A DNA stretch of 64,000 nucleotides, taken from contig JAJGBQ010000002.1 of the NCBI GenBank assembly GCA_022457065.1, positions 1,674,001 through 1,738,000 on the forward strand, in the 5' to 3' direction. Under the pieces are notes generated by a model that worked only from the letters and a program-made list of their open reading frames with translations, did not search any database and had not been told where the DNA came from. The position numbers and the translations under genes were made by a program. Shown one piece after another: positions 44,670-55,205 of this stretch. This DNA comes from Curvularia sp. ZM96. Taxonomy: Eukaryota; Ascomycota; Dothideomycetes; Pleosporales; Pleosporaceae. How positions within the stretch are numbered: the stretch's first letter is position 1; each line of letters opens with the position of its first letter.

Positions 44670-46526
44670 ATGGAGTCTGAACGCTCCGTCTCCACCACCT
44701 TACCAAGGAACTTCATGTTCCACTACCGCGACGGTCCGGCTCCACGAACCCCAGAGCCAGAGCCACAACCGGAGCAACTGCAGCCACCGCCACCTCCTCG
44801 CCAAGTCCTCAAGGTCCGTCGCCGTCGTGCCACGATGGTCATGAACCCTGACAAGATGGATGCAATCATGGATCAACGACCGATCCCCACTATCGAGGCA
44901 CCCGAAATCGTATCCGAAGCCCCGAGTGAGCTGCCATCTTACCCTCTAACCCACGACGACGCCTTTCTGTCTCCAGGCTTTAGCTACACTCGCATGATCT
45001 CTCCGCCAAAGACTCCTGCTCATCAAGTGCGAACCATCAGCCACTACGAAGGCCCCCAGGATTGGTCTGACGTCCCACGCGTCAGCCAGAGCGAGACCTC
45101 GAGCAGACCTACCTCGTCGTCTGGCTTCTCGGACTCGTCTCTTTCGTCTTGCGACAGCATTGGATCTTTCATGTCCCGAAGCGGTAGCTGCACAAGTCTA
45201 GAGGACGAGTCATCCGACCCATTCTCCTTCTGCCCCCCAATGCCTCAGATCCAACGCCCCTCGTCACCGTTGATGGACCAACAGCAGACGCACTCCGCCA
45301 AGAAGCTGAAACTCCGTGCCAACTTTACTGAAGAAATGGACTACCACCTGTGGATGACCTACATGAATTACCTGCAAGACCCTACAGTGACGCCTTTCAA
45401 AGCTCTCCCAAGCACCACCCCACCAAATGGTGTATGCCACCGCGTGGCTAGGATGGCTCGCAAGACTTGGAAGGGCCCAAAGCAGGCTCGCGCTAGCGGG
45501 CGCCGTGTGCAGGGTACTCCGAATCCCGCCAGGGCTAACAATAGCAAGTCTTTTATGAGATACCCTTCTGAAAAGCAATGCCGGAAGCGTCTGCGGGACT
45601 TGGCCAAACAGAAACCCACCTTGTCTGCACACTACCAGCGTCTTCTCCACCGATCGCCCTCACCACTTCAGTCCTCTCCGCCACCAGAGGAGCCCCCATC
45701 GCAGGCGTCGTCGTCTTCCGTGCCGCAACAGCCTCTGTCTTCGCCCTTCTCGCAGGGATCGACGACCTTCTCGACTCGTGACATGAACCTCTCGCTAGCC
45801 ACAAGCACTGCTACGACGATGCAGCTGGGCAACCCGCTGTCACAACTTACCAAGGATATCACACCCCGACCAGCAGCGAGGACATGGTCAAGCGCACGGT
45901 CTTCGGCTCACCAGAAGTCCCAGTCGCTCCACATTGGGCTAGGCCTCGGGTTGGGCAATGCACTTGGGTCTCCCTTCCACGCAAAGGTTGAGGCCAACAA
46001 GGCCAGCATGGGCCAGACCGGTGCACGAACATGGCATGCACCATCAACGTCTCAGCCCCCACGCCTCGGCTCTCCTTTCCAGCTGCATGCACCGCGACCG
46101 AAATCTAAGGTGTTCAAGCGACGCGCCCTTCACAACAGCTTCGAGGGAAGAGTGAGGAACCGAGGCGAGAGCTTTGTGAATGAGATCTTCGGAGCTCCAG
46201 CTGAATCGAGCCATCGTGGTGTCAGGAACCGTGGCTTCAGCTTGGGTGATATGACGGAAGGTGCACGCCGCCTACCTCTGGCCAACGACCCTTCGGGCTT
46301 CAACCCATTTGCAGACTCGCGTTCTGCCCTGCCGAGCCCATACTCAACGACCGTCGCAGCTGATGTACGGGACCAGGCAAGTGCTCGTCTGGGCTCACCG
46401 TTTGTTGGCCGGTCGAACAACATGTTTGCTCGTCCGACCCTGGCCCACAGCTTCGAGGCTCCAGCTTCGTTTGAGCAACGTTTCGCCGCTGCTTCTAGTG
46501 ATGCTGCATATCTACAGCGCTCCTAG
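44670..46526 (+). CDS. Fungal nuclear-type protein with Trp/Tyr-rich domain
   Basis: Single exon, 618 residues. The N-terminal 200 residues are Pro/Ser-rich and disordered. From about residue 210 there is a compact conserved-looking domain: KLKLRANFTEEMDYHLWMTY, MNYLQDPTVTPFKALPSTTP, then GVCHRVARMARKTWKGPK and, after a short basic linker, MRYPSEKQCRKRLRDLAKQ. The helix-turn-helix-like spacing of aromatic and basic residues suggests a DNA-binding (SANT/Myb-like) fold; that is inference. The C-terminal third has repeated RVRNRGESF and GVRNRGFSL motifs (Arg-x-x-Ser kinase sites) and GSPF motifs repeated several times (LGSPFHAK, LGSPFQLH, LGSPFVGR). I recognise no named family. Confidence 0.8.
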   Translation: MESERSVSTTLPRNFMFHYRDGPAPRTPEPEPQPEQLQPPPPPRQVLKVRRRRATMVMNPDKMDAIMDQRPIPTIEAPEIVSEAPSELPSYPLTHDDAFLSPGFSYTRMISPPKTPAHQVRTISHYEGPQDWSDVPRVSQSETSSRPTSSSGFSDSSLSSCDSIGSFMSRSGSCTSLEDESSDPFSFCPPMPQIQRPSSPLMDQQQTHSAKKLKLRANFTEEMDYHLWMTYMNYLQDPTVTPFKALPSTTPPNGVCHRVARMARKTWKGPKQARASGRRVQGTPNPARANNSKSFMRYPSEKQCRKRLRDLAKQKPTLSAHYQRLLHRSPSPLQSSPPPEEPPSQASSSSVPQQPLSSPFSQGSTTFSTRDMNLSLATSTATTMQLGNPLSQLTKDITPRPAARTWSSARSSAHQKSQSLHIGLGLGLGNALGSPFHAKVEANKASMGQTGARTWHAPSTSQPPRLGSPFQLHAPRPKSKVFKRRALHNSFEGRVRNRGESFVNEIFGAPAESSHRGVRNRGFSLGDMTEGARRLPLANDPSGFNPFADSRSALPSPYSTTVAADVRDQASARLGSPFVGRSNNMFARPTLAHSFEAPASFEQRFAAASSDAAYLQRS

Positions 46527-46888
46527 TGTTCGAAGAGGGTCTCTTTCAGTTCGTGACTGCGTTTCAGTACAGCAACTGCATCATTGGCGTTACGACTGGC
46601 AGCCCCAAATGCTGTCGGCTGCATATACTTGCCATTTTGTTCAGGGTCCTGAACCTGCTTCTTTTCTTAAAAAGCATTTCCTATGTTTCGTTTATACCAA
46701 CTCCTACGCTCTTCCGCGTCGACATTATACTGTTGGCGGCGGTGTCCCTGGTTGCACTTACCGGGCTTACGACTCGACTATGATCATGCGGCTGAATGTA
46801 TCTTCGATTCACTTCCGTAATGCGAGGGAGGAATGTTGAGAGGCCATGGTGGTATGGAACGTCAACCTCCATGATGGCCCGGATGATC
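46527..46888. other. Convergent intergenic region
   Basis: About 360 bases between the stop of the plus-strand gene and the stop of the possible minus-strand gene at 46889. No coding signal. Confidence 0.4.
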
Positions 46889-47375
46889 CTAACCCTCTTT
46901 GGGCAATGAGACAGGCTGCTGGCATACCGACAGCCTTGCTCTGGCCTTACCCATCTCTTTTGTATACTCAGTCATCTTGTCTTGACTGTAGCCTCCACTC
47001 TTTTTGGTCCACTCGATAGTGCGGCTCTTTATTTCCTTGTGTTTGTGTGTGGATTTAGTTTTTTCAATCTTGTCACGACGGTCATGATGAAGCTTATGAT
47101 GAATCGACGAGATATGGGCGTGAAGAGGCATCGAGTCTTCACGGACCTCAATGACTGTCTCGAAGCGTAAAGGACCAACACCTAAACTCTTTTTCTTTGA
47201 GCGGACTCTGCTTCGGTGCGGAGGATGGGATCGGCTGGATGGGTGATGCGGGCTCGGACGAGGTTGGAGATGAAGAGTCTACCTGCAAGCTCTGATAGAT
47301 TAGCTGGTCCCGAACGATGCGTGTCTGGGGCAGACAAGCTTGTAATAATGATTCAATGAATGAATGGAATGCCAT
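46889..47375 (-). CDS. Possible two-exon gene of unknown function (or frameshifted gene)
   Basis: Minus-strand reading frame that looks coding but needs a join. Exon 1, 47375-47283, starts MAFHSFIESLLQACLPQTRI after a pyrimidine-rich leader. Exon 2, 47188-46889, encodes SLGVGPLRFETVIEVREDSM and a basic helical region including IHHKLHHDRRDKIEKTKSTH and IKSRTIEWTKKSGGYSQDKM. The two join in phase 0 over a 94-base intron with a weak GTAGAC donor and AAAAAG acceptor, giving 130 residues. Alternatively exon 1 simply continues through a Ser/Pro-rich segment and a one-base difference in the A5 run (T5 on plus, 47190-47194) would restore a single frame of about 160 residues, which would mean a frameshift mutation or sequencing error. 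I do not recognise the family. Confidence 0.4.
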
Positions 47376-49489
47376 GAAATGGAATGAAGTTGAACAAGTG
47401 GATCGAGAAGAGAGGAAAAAATGCGTGAGAGAAGAAGGTGGTGAGTGACCAATGCGTTCCACATGAGCCCCTCTCGATGCAGCAGCGAGCTCCGCAATGC
47501 CGTGCCGTCAGTAGTTCCGTAACGTGCGTTGCTGAGCCAGCGGGTGTCATCATCAATGTCTGTGCCGGGGCAAAAAAAAGCTCAGGCCCATTGATCCATG
47601 GCCCAAGCCATGCAACTTGTTGCCTTAGCCATGGCGCCGGCAAAGGATCCTCCTTCACACTAGGTTTGATCCTCTTTTTCTTACTCACCGGGGCAACCAT
47701 TATAGCCCTCGAAACGAAGACACCCTCCAGCCTATGCAGTCAGCCGGACGGACATGGCACCGTATTATCGACGCCATATACTCCAGGCGAGCTGCACGGC
47801 TGAGAAAAACGTCATTCGTGTGCGAAGTGTGATAACAATGTGTGTGTAATGTCAAAGAAAGAAAAAAAAAAAATAAAGCATGCAGCAACCCCAGGACGGG
47901 ATAGATGCAAGACATGCGGGACAAGGACCAATGCCAAACCCGCCGATAAACAGCTGAAGCTCTTGTGTTTCTCATCCGCCGGGCAGATGATGGGATGCAG
48001 CGCGCTAGTAGGGCTATTACGGCCGAGCGAGGCCTAACGCTTTTTTCGTTGCTTGGGCGCACATGCGTGTGCGGGAAGCGGGTGTGGGTAGCTGGACCGG
48101 TCGGCCAGATAGGAAAGAGAGAGCGAGACATGTCCTGTGGGGCTAATTGTTCGTTCGAGATGGACTGCAGTGAAGGGGAGCAGGAAAAAAAAAATTGATA
48201 TTGATGGTATACGCAGTTGAGTGCCCATCGGTACGTTCACGGTCAAGCGGACTAGAATGTTTTTTTATAACCCAATTCTCTCTCACTCAGCTCATCGTCA
48301 TCCACACGCTGGTTTGGGTGTCGTGTCAGTGTCGTGTGTGTAATGTGGCTGAGAGTCATGTCCTTTGTCTCTGTAGACGAGCGACGCGCGAGAAGTTCGC
48401 GTCATGTGGATACGCGAACGCGTGGGACGCGTCGCGATGGAGCAATAGCTTCGCCCGATGCGGCATAGCGCTGGGCTTGGGGCGGAATGAGGGGGAAGAC
48501 GGCCCTACGTAGTGTGCATTGGCGATTTGTTTGGGGCTTGCTGCGCACTTTGGTGTACCCTTTGTTGCTCCCGTGCGGTACCAGCAGCACAAATGAAGCG
48601 GGAGGGCGGGAAGGCTGAGCGTGTCATGGCTGCAGGGCCCTTGTTGGTGGCACGGCATTCGTGGTCCGATATTCATGTTGGTTCCCGTGCAACGAGGGTA
48701 TATCAAGTTGCGTGTTTGGTGTGCGGCTGGGCCGTATGTGTGCGTGGCTTGCGTATCAATCAATACACGGGAAACCAATTCTCCAAGACTAACGTGTTGA
48801 TCTTATTCCGCCCCCTCCCAGTGTTGCAAGGCCTAGTGCAACCCCTCTCTTTCGTTGCCTCGCTCTCCGGCTTATTTGCTCGCAGCTCGCGTCCTCACGA
48901 CACCATCTCGTGCCATGCTGACGTACACGCGTCGGCCCTATGATCCATGGAAAGTTTCAGCTTGAGGCGTCTTGGGCGCACCCTCCCCCTCCCTTGTGCT
49001 TGTGCTGGTGCATGTGGAGACGAATGGGGAAGGTTGGGCGCGAGTCTGTTTGTCGTCATTGTCTTTGCCAATATTCATGTGGCGAACATGGCACAACCTA
49101 AGGCGACGGATTCAGAGGTTGCAATATTGAAAGCTTGGCCAGGCGTTTACATATGCTTTGATTGCCGGTTCCTAGGCGTGCTCAAGGGATGAGAGTGTTT
49201 TGTTGACTGTTTCATTGGATCCGACTGCGCATGTCCCCATCCAAGGATGCCCCTAACACCATGCCTCGAAGCGAACCTCGGGTTGCGGACTAATTGCTTC
49301 CATTGTTTGTTTTTCTCGTCGCTTCCTTCCGCCTTCTCTTAGTTTCAGTCTGCCCGGCATCAGTCAAATCACTGAAACCGGACAACGACACCCTACGTCC
49401 TTGCCGCCTATAATACACACCATCTGCTTCAGCTACTTCCTCAGCATCTCCAGCATCCCTCGCGTGGAACGATATCCTCCTCTGCCGAC
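47376..49489. other. Gene-free region
   Basis: About 2.1 kb. Several overlapping frames of 60-143 codons on both strands, none with domain, signal peptide or consistent splicing. May contain long UTRs or a noncoding transcript. Confidence 0.5.
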
Positions 49490-49741
49490 ATGTCCGAGGC
49501 TAAGGTTAGACGCCCATTCTTCAAGAGATTGCTGCGCGTGACCTAGGCAGGAGCAGAATGCCAATGCTACCAAAAGCGGTACGCGATCCAAGCGGCAATA
49601 GATGGCCAGACGCCTTTCTGCTATCGGATCATCAATGCAGGGTGCTTTGATGCCCCCCTGACCAAGCCTTTCACTATACTTCAGCCATACCTAGACGACC
49701 ACAGATCAAAAGAACCTTCTCAGTCAGCTGCCATGCATTAA
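49490..49741 (+). CDS. Possible short two-exon peptide gene
   Basis: ATG in good context (GCCGACATGTCC) after a TATA-like CCTATAATAC about 80 bases upstream and a CTC-rich leader. It encodes MSEAK, then a GTTAGA donor. Two acceptors are possible: CCTAG (exon 2 49547-49741), giving 69 residues with four cysteines, or AGGCAG (exon 2 49551-49601), giving a 21-residue basic peptide. Neither product is recognised. The promoter-like layout is the main reason to list it; it may be an upstream leader or a gene remnant. Confidence 0.25.
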
Positions 49742-50052
49742 CCACAATGGCTCGCGAGGTTCCATAGTATCACAACACGTACGGCGAACACGTATACAAT
49801 CGTTGTTTTCTTTTCTCATTCATTCTACCTCGTCTATTCAAGATGGCGCTAAAAGCAATGCGTATTAATCAAACTAGATCGTACAACGAGAGACTTCCCA
49901 ACTGCTAGGCACGCACACACATGATCCCGGGGTATAAAAACCAATTGCACAACTCCAAATACCCATACATACTCGACCTCCACCTTCGATGGACAAACAC
50001 CAGTCCCTCAATTCGCATTTCGACTGCGACTAAAACCACCGCTCTTTCCCTT
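49742..50052. other. Intergenic region before the flotillin 3' end
   Basis: About 310 bases, no gene seen; probably the 3' UTR of the minus-strand flotillin gene. Confidence 0.4.
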
Positions 50053-51567
50053 CTACGACGAGATTTCACTGCCGTTCCTCAACTGCATCTTGTGCATATC
50101 CCCGTTCTGTGGCATCTGGGCCAACCAAGTGGGCGGCGCCATGCCTGTCTGGTCATGGATGGTGCTAAGGAGAGGGGGCAGACTCTGGAAGAGATTACGG
50201 ATTGGAGCCGAAGGATCAGCCATACCTTCGCCCCCTTGGTTGCCAGTGTTCCAGACGTTGATCTTGGGTTGAAGACCCTTGATGGCTTGGCCATTGGCCT
50301 GGGCCAGCTTCTCGTAGGTGCCGTTGGTGAGCATCAGGTACTGCATTAGACCTTGAGGTCCGCCGAGAACGTTGGCCATGTCACCATAGGCCTTGGCCAT
50401 TGCAGACAGACCTTCGGCCTTGCGCTGCTGGGTGATGAGCTCGGCTTGGGCCTCACGCTCCTGCGCAAAGTACTTTGCTTCAGCTGCGCGCTTGGACACG
50501 ATGAAGTTGGCTTCTGCCTCGCGCTCCTTGGCTTGGAAGTTGGATTCGGCATCACGCAGACGTCGGAAGGCAGCAGCCTCGGCCTCAGCCTGCTCGCTGT
50601 ACTTCTGACCCTCTGCTGCTTTTTCTTGAGCATAGAGTTCTGCGTCGGCCTTTTGCTGCGAAGACTCCTTCTCAATCTTTGCTTGTACAACCTTGGTTGC
50701 TCGCAGACGCTCAAGCTCCATGAGTGCCCTTTTCTTCTCGACTTCCATCTGCAGCTCGGCATCGCGGCGTTCAGCTTCACGCTTGGCGTTGATTCGGGCT
50801 ACGTTGAGGTCTCGACTAATTTCAATCTCTTTATCAGTAAATTTTGCATCTGCGGTAGCCTTTTCCGCCTTGCGCTCGGTTTCGAGGACAGCGGTTTGGG
50901 CGTGGATCTTGGCGACTTCTTGCTTGGTTTTTCCCTGCTTCTCAGCCTCTCCAACCTCACCCTGCATACGAGCATGAGCGACATCGACCTTGGCTTGGTT
51001 GAGAGCGCCCTCATGTGCCTTGCGCGAAAGGAAAGCAAAGTACTCTGAGCCCGGAGTGTCTTGCAGCTCCTTAACATTGGCGTTGTAGATGCAGAGACCA
51101 AACTGATCCAGCTCGGACTGCACCTGGGCAATGACCTTTTCTTTGAAGATTCTGCGTTCGCGGAAGAGCTCCTCCATGGTCATTGTCGAGACGATTGATC
51201 GGGTTTCACCCTCGATGATACCCTTGACGATGTCCTGAACATGGCTGCGTCCCTCGGCTACGGCAACGACTCCCTTAGATGCAGTCTGCGTTGGTCTACC
51301 GTCGCTCTCGCCTGTGAGCAGAACAGCATACTTCTCTAGTGCTTCTAGGTTGTCTGCGGGGCCGATGGTGAAGACTGCTGGGAGGGAGAATTTGAGCTTC
51401 TCAATGGTCATGGCCTGGAGGGACATGGAGAAGTCGAAAGGTGTGATAGAGATCTTGGAGACTTTCTGCAAAGGATATACGAAAGCCTTCTTCTTGATGA
51501 GCACCTTCTGGATGCCTGCACCCGTGATGACGAGGTAGGAGTTGGGCTCCGCGACATGGTACCACAT
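50053..51567 (-). CDS. floA: Flotillin-like protein
   Basis: SPFH/prohibitin-superfamily scaffold that marks sterol-rich plasma-membrane domains; in filamentous fungi flotillin helps organise polarised growth. Single exon, 504 residues, the usual fungal length. The N-terminal SPFH (band 7) domain runs from about 5 to 190 (NSYLVITGAGIQKVLIKKKA, VVAVAEGRSHVQDIVKGIIE, FRERRIFKEKVIAQVQ). A long heptad-rich flotillin coiled coil follows (about 190-400) with many Glu-Ala repeats such as AEAEAAAFRRLRDAE. The C-terminus is Gln/Pro-rich. The start MWYHVAEPNSY matches the family. Pil1 (eisosome), which marks a different membrane domain, is encoded in the same window; no functional link is implied by position. 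Confidence 0.93.
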   Translation of the reverse strand: MWYHVAEPNSYLVITGAGIQKVLIKKKAFVYPLQKVSKISITPFDFSMSLQAMTIEKLKFSLPAVFTIGPADNLEALEKYAVLLTGESDGRPTQTASKGVVAVAEGRSHVQDIVKGIIEGETRSIVSTMTMEELFRERRIFKEKVIAQVQSELDQFGLCIYNANVKELQDTPGSEYFAFLSRKAHEGALNQAKVDVAHARMQGEVGEAEKQGKTKQEVAKIHAQTAVLETERKAEKATADAKFTDKEIEISRDLNVARINAKREAERRDAELQMEVEKKRALMELERLRATKVVQAKIEKESSQQKADAELYAQEKAAEGQKYSEQAEAEAAAFRRLRDAESNFQAKEREAEANFIVSKRAAEAKYFAQEREAQAELITQQRKAEGLSAMAKAYGDMANVLGGPQGLMQYLMLTNGTYEKLAQANGQAIKGLQPKINVWNTGNQGGEGMADPSAPIRNLFQSLPPLLSTIHDQTGMAPPTWLAQMPQNGDMHKMQLRNGSEISS

Positions 51568-52709
51568 GATGGTGGTTGGTTTGTGGTGCTTGTATAGGAT
51601 TAAGTGTTGATAAACGTATATGGTGTCGCCAGGTGCTCGGCGGATGAATCGGTAGTAAGTTACTCAAACAGAATTATGGTATAGGAGACAGCTTTATAGA
51701 CGGTAGCCTTTGTATGAATTATAAGGTAAACGACTTATAGGTATAGATATGCCAAGATAGATTAGAAAGTAGTCCTCGACGAACCAAGGACGCTATCTGT
51801 ACTAAAGTTGAGGCAGTGGTGATGGGTTTGGTACGACGACAAGGCGCAGTATCTGAACCTTTATACATTCTGAGCCCTTCACAATATTCTGCAAAGATAG
51901 TTATTACCGCAAGCACATGTCTCCAACCCGGTGAGGGCATTCGACAAACGTGGAGAGAGATATCTCCAAGCCTCGCGCTAGTGCCAAAATGGAATAGCTC
52001 CCGGATGTTCGGCTCTGAGTCTGCCTTACGGCATTCAGGGACCGATTGGACTTGTTCTAGAAAGTTTGCCCTTCTCTCCGGTCACTCAATGCGTCCAAGG
52101 CCATCCGCCTGCAGAGCTTATATCCGGGCCTTGTTCGGTTTTTCTCAGTGCACAAATACGAAATGCGACGACTGTGGCTTCAGGCTGGCTCTCAGGACGA
52201 ATAGCTAGAGACGCAGTATAGCCCTCGATATGCAACTGCTGAGCATGTCAGACCACCCCTTTGTGTTCTCGTACTCAAGACATCACATTCACTCCGCCAA
52301 GAAAACTGGGGCGGGGGTCTTGGATGCTCACAACTGAATGCCGTCTGATTCGCTTAACCATGTCCTCAAGGCATCCAACAACCAAAGACGAACTATCACG
52401 AGATCATCACGACTGTGGCAGTACTCGACGCTAGTTAAAGGCCTCTGTGCTGCAAGGCTGAGATGAGGCAAACTTCCATCTTACCGTGACCTTTTTGGGC
52501 AGTGATCTTGCCGTGATCCCGACCCGACTGTCAATGACTCTCCCAGATCTTGCCACTGGATCATCAGGCCTGTGGTCCAGTAACAAGGCGAAGTACGCTG
52601 CGCAAAGAACCCAGGCTTGCCCGTCCAGATAATCACTGTTCACCTTAGATGTCCATCGCCAGATATCCGGCTTTCCATCCCATACTCTCGATATTGCCAA
52701 CTACCAAAC
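51568..52709. other. Intergenic divergent region
   Basis: About 1.1 kb between flotillin and the PPPPY protein, both transcribed away from it. A 130-codon plus frame at 51816-52208 has no domain. No other feature seen. Confidence 0.5.
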
Positions 52710-53474
52710 ATGTCACTGAACAAAGACGACGAGTCCCCACCACCGCCCTACTCAGCATACACCTCGTTACCACCACCTAGCCCATCTTCCTCCCATAGCA
52801 ACACCATCCTCGGCCAGCTAAGCACCACACGCACCCGCCACATCCACTCCATAATCTCGGACCACATCCTCCCCATCATCCACCAACGAACCGCCTACGG
52901 CATCGCCCAAACCACAATTGCCCTACTCCCGTCGGATATTCCTCTTCCGGCTCTGGACGAAAAGTCAGATTCCAGTTTTGCCGTTACAGACAGTAAGGAC
53001 GATGACAGCAAACCCGTCCAAGTCATCGGCTTCGCCTCCGACACCGAGCCAAACGTCGTGCGGCTCACCGGCCAGATGAACCAAACCGAGTTCTGGAAAT
53101 CGCAGGCGGTGATTCATGAGCTGGAAGCTATGTTGGGCGAGAGTCTGAATCCGAGTTCTATTCCACCGAGTTCAGGCGGTGATGCAGGAGAAACAGAAGG
53201 AGGAGAGGATAGCGTTTCCGGTAATGCGGGTGTAGAGAGCTCGTCACGTCCGTCACGTAGGAAGCTGTTGGCGAGAGTGATGCCCTCGTTGGGCCCAGAG
53301 CAGAGGTCGCCAAGCAACAATCCAGAGGTAGGTGTGAAGCAAGTGCCTACTGCGGGAACGGTTGCGATCAAGGCACGGCTAGAGGAGATTTGTCTGAGGA
53401 CGCTTAGTGATTTTGGCTTGTACGATACCATGTCGAAACAGTGTGTGATTGTCCAAGTGGATGCGCGATGCTGA
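52710..53474 (+). CDS. PPPPY-motif protein of unknown function
   Basis: Single exon, 254 residues. The N-terminus MSLNKDDESPPPPYSAYTSL has a PPxY motif, the ligand of WW domains such as those of Rsp5/NEDD4-type ubiquitin ligases. The next segment looks helical and folded (TRTRHIHSIISDHILPIIHQ, then TAYGIAQTTIALLPSDIP), followed by VQVIGFASDTEPNVVRLTGQ. A Ser/Gly/Glu-rich linker separates this from a C-terminal helix (AIKARLEEICLRTLSDFGLY). I do not recognise the family; a role as ubiquitin-ligase adaptor or substrate is inference from the PPxY motif. The frame is open upstream to 52617, but the ATG at 52710 gives the more protein-like start. Confidence 0.7.
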   Translation: MSLNKDDESPPPPYSAYTSLPPPSPSSSHSNTILGQLSTTRTRHIHSIISDHILPIIHQRTAYGIAQTTIALLPSDIPLPALDEKSDSSFAVTDSKDDDSKPVQVIGFASDTEPNVVRLTGQMNQTEFWKSQAVIHELEAMLGESLNPSSIPPSSGGDAGETEGGEDSVSGNAGVESSSRPSRRKLLARVMPSLGPEQRSPSNNPEVGVKQVPTAGTVAIKARLEEICLRTLSDFGLYDTMSKQCVIVQVDARC

Positions 53475-53640
53475 GTTGCGTAAAAATGGAGCCAAGTTAA
53501 ATCGGCACTGAACACGAGTATTGCAAAGTAGCTATCTGTCAGCTCGAATTGTGAACTTGATCCAAAGGATGAAGCAAAAAGAACCGTGAAGCTCTGCTAT
53601 TGAGGCCAATAACGAGCGACACACGACTGCAAAAAAGAAA

Positions 53641-53728
53641 CTCCCCCGGAAAGGCTCGAACTTTCAACCTCCTGATAAGCTACAATGCTGTAACAGTCAG
53701 ACGCGCTAGCCAATTGCGCCACGGAGGA
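53641..53728 (-). tRNA. tRNA-Asn (anticodon GTT) with 14-base intron
   Basis: Read on the minus strand from 53728. Acceptor stem TCCTCCG pairs with CGGGGGA (one T-G wobble), discriminator G. D-arm GCGC...GCGC with AATTGGCTA loop. Anticodon stem TCTGA/TCAGG, loop CTGTTA then A, giving anticodon GTT, with a 14-base insertion one base after the anticodon, the standard tRNA intron position. T-arm GAAAG-TTCGAGC-CTTTC. No CCA is encoded, as expected in eukaryotes. Confidence 0.93.
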
Positions 53729-53975
53729 TGTTGCGAAAGCGCTGAATGCGCTTCGGTTTTGAGTTTCGATGGAAGCAAATAGATTTGTAAAATCCATGAT
53801 GTTGATTGCTGATGTGGTCGCAGGTCACTTCAGACGAATGGTGTGGGTCAACCAGGATACACTTGTTTAGCGAATACCGAACGAGGCCCGCAACCAGCCG
53901 AGCTCTTTCCAGGACACCGCGTTTCTAAATGTGCGATACTGCAGCCATTGGCGCTCAATGCTGTTATTTTTCTGC

Positions 53976-55205
53976 TTATTCTACGTCGTTCTTCAGCACC
54001 ACAATGCCGTACGGATCTCTATCGGCTTCGCTGACCGCAACCTCAAAGTCCTCGTCTGCCAGCGCCTCTTTGAATTCTTGATGATCCTTGTACTCTTCTC
54101 TGATCTTGGCCCACTCCTCCTCCACGGCGTCTTCCAATTGCGTGCTCATGACCTCAGAAAGGAACCCGCGCTCGGAGTTGCTGTGGAACAAGCTGATGAC
54201 GACGCGTCCCTGCTCAATTGCTGCAAGCGCTGAGTGATGGTCCATTTCGCCTGTGAAGAGCAGATCGACGTCCAGGCCGCTGAGCAAGCTTGAGCCTGAG
54301 CCTGCGCAGATACCTACGCTTTTTATTTCGATATCGGGTATGTTCTTGCCTTGGGGTATGGCGATCAGGAAGCCCTTGGGGTTGTTAAGTCCCTTTCCTA
54401 TGCGGTCAAGCAGGGCAGGGAGCGGTTGCGGTTGCTCAAATCTAACGATGCGGCCCATACCAGCGTTAGGGTGCGAAGCGAGTTCCGGCACCTGAGGCTT
54501 GATGACTTCCCGCGTGTGTGGAGCAGTCAGCGGGACCGTGGAAGACGCCGGCAGACCCAAATTAAGAGTGCGCTGGCTTGGGTGGTGGTTCAGCGTAAAC
54601 GTTGGCCTCTTCTTCTCGATGAAAGGATCTTCATCGCTTTCTTCCGCCGCAGGATTTGGAGATTCCGATTGGACAGCTGCGCCTGGGGATGCTTTCACAG
54701 TCTGTGTGCCTGTAACAATGTCCGCCAACCAGTCTCCGAGCCCTCCTGGTGCTGCATCCAACGCCGTATGTGGGCAATATACACTAATGCCATGACTAGC
54801 CAGTCGTAGTAGTGATTGTTGTTGTGTGTCGGCAAGGGTCAGTGACTTCAAGCCTCTGAATATAATGGGATGATAAGCGACAATGATCGAGGAGTTGAGT
54901 GCAATGGCCTCGTCGGCGACAGCTTTGGTGAGGTCAATGGTGAGGAGGACGGTGTTTGACTGGCGGCGAGACGCATTGAACGGTGCTTCGAGTAGCAGCC
55001 CGGTATTATCCCAAGAGTTGTCTGCAAGCTCTCGCGGATACCTTTGTAACAATTAGCACCTGGATAGAGCAATACTGTACATAGTTGGTTTCTGCTTTCG
55101 ACATGGAGGAGACAATATTCAGTATGTAAGAGAGTAGACCTACAGCTTCCGCATCGCCCCTATGACCGCCTTGGAGAACGGGGCACAAGTAGTAGTTGCG
55201 CTCAT
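53976..55205 (-). CDS. NIF3: NIF3-family metal-binding protein
   Basis: NIF3 (NGG1-interacting factor 3 / GTP cyclohydrolase I type 2-like) family, dinuclear-metal proteins whose cellular role is poorly defined. Two exons: 55205-55144 and 55041-53976, 102-base intron; 375 residues. Exon 1 gives MSATTTCAPFSKAVIGAMRK and, after splicing, LYPRELADNSWDNTGLLLEA, the family's signature start. Candidate metal ligands are in VAYHPIIFRGLK, YCPHTALDAAPGG and TGEMDHHSALAA near the C-terminal half, with FHSNSERGF after it. An inserted polar segment of about 80 residues separates the two halves, as in eukaryotic members. The open frame from 55052 without exon 1 would lack the first conserved helix. Divergent from the BolA gene over about 205 bases. 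Confidence 0.92.

Noticed and set aside
47700..48131. 143-codon minus-strand frame
   Set aside because: Arg/His/Ser-rich, overlaps other frames, no protein-like segment.
52617..52709. Upstream in-frame extension of the PPPPY protein
   Set aside because: Composition unlike the rest; the ATG at 52710 gives a coherent start. Not excluded.
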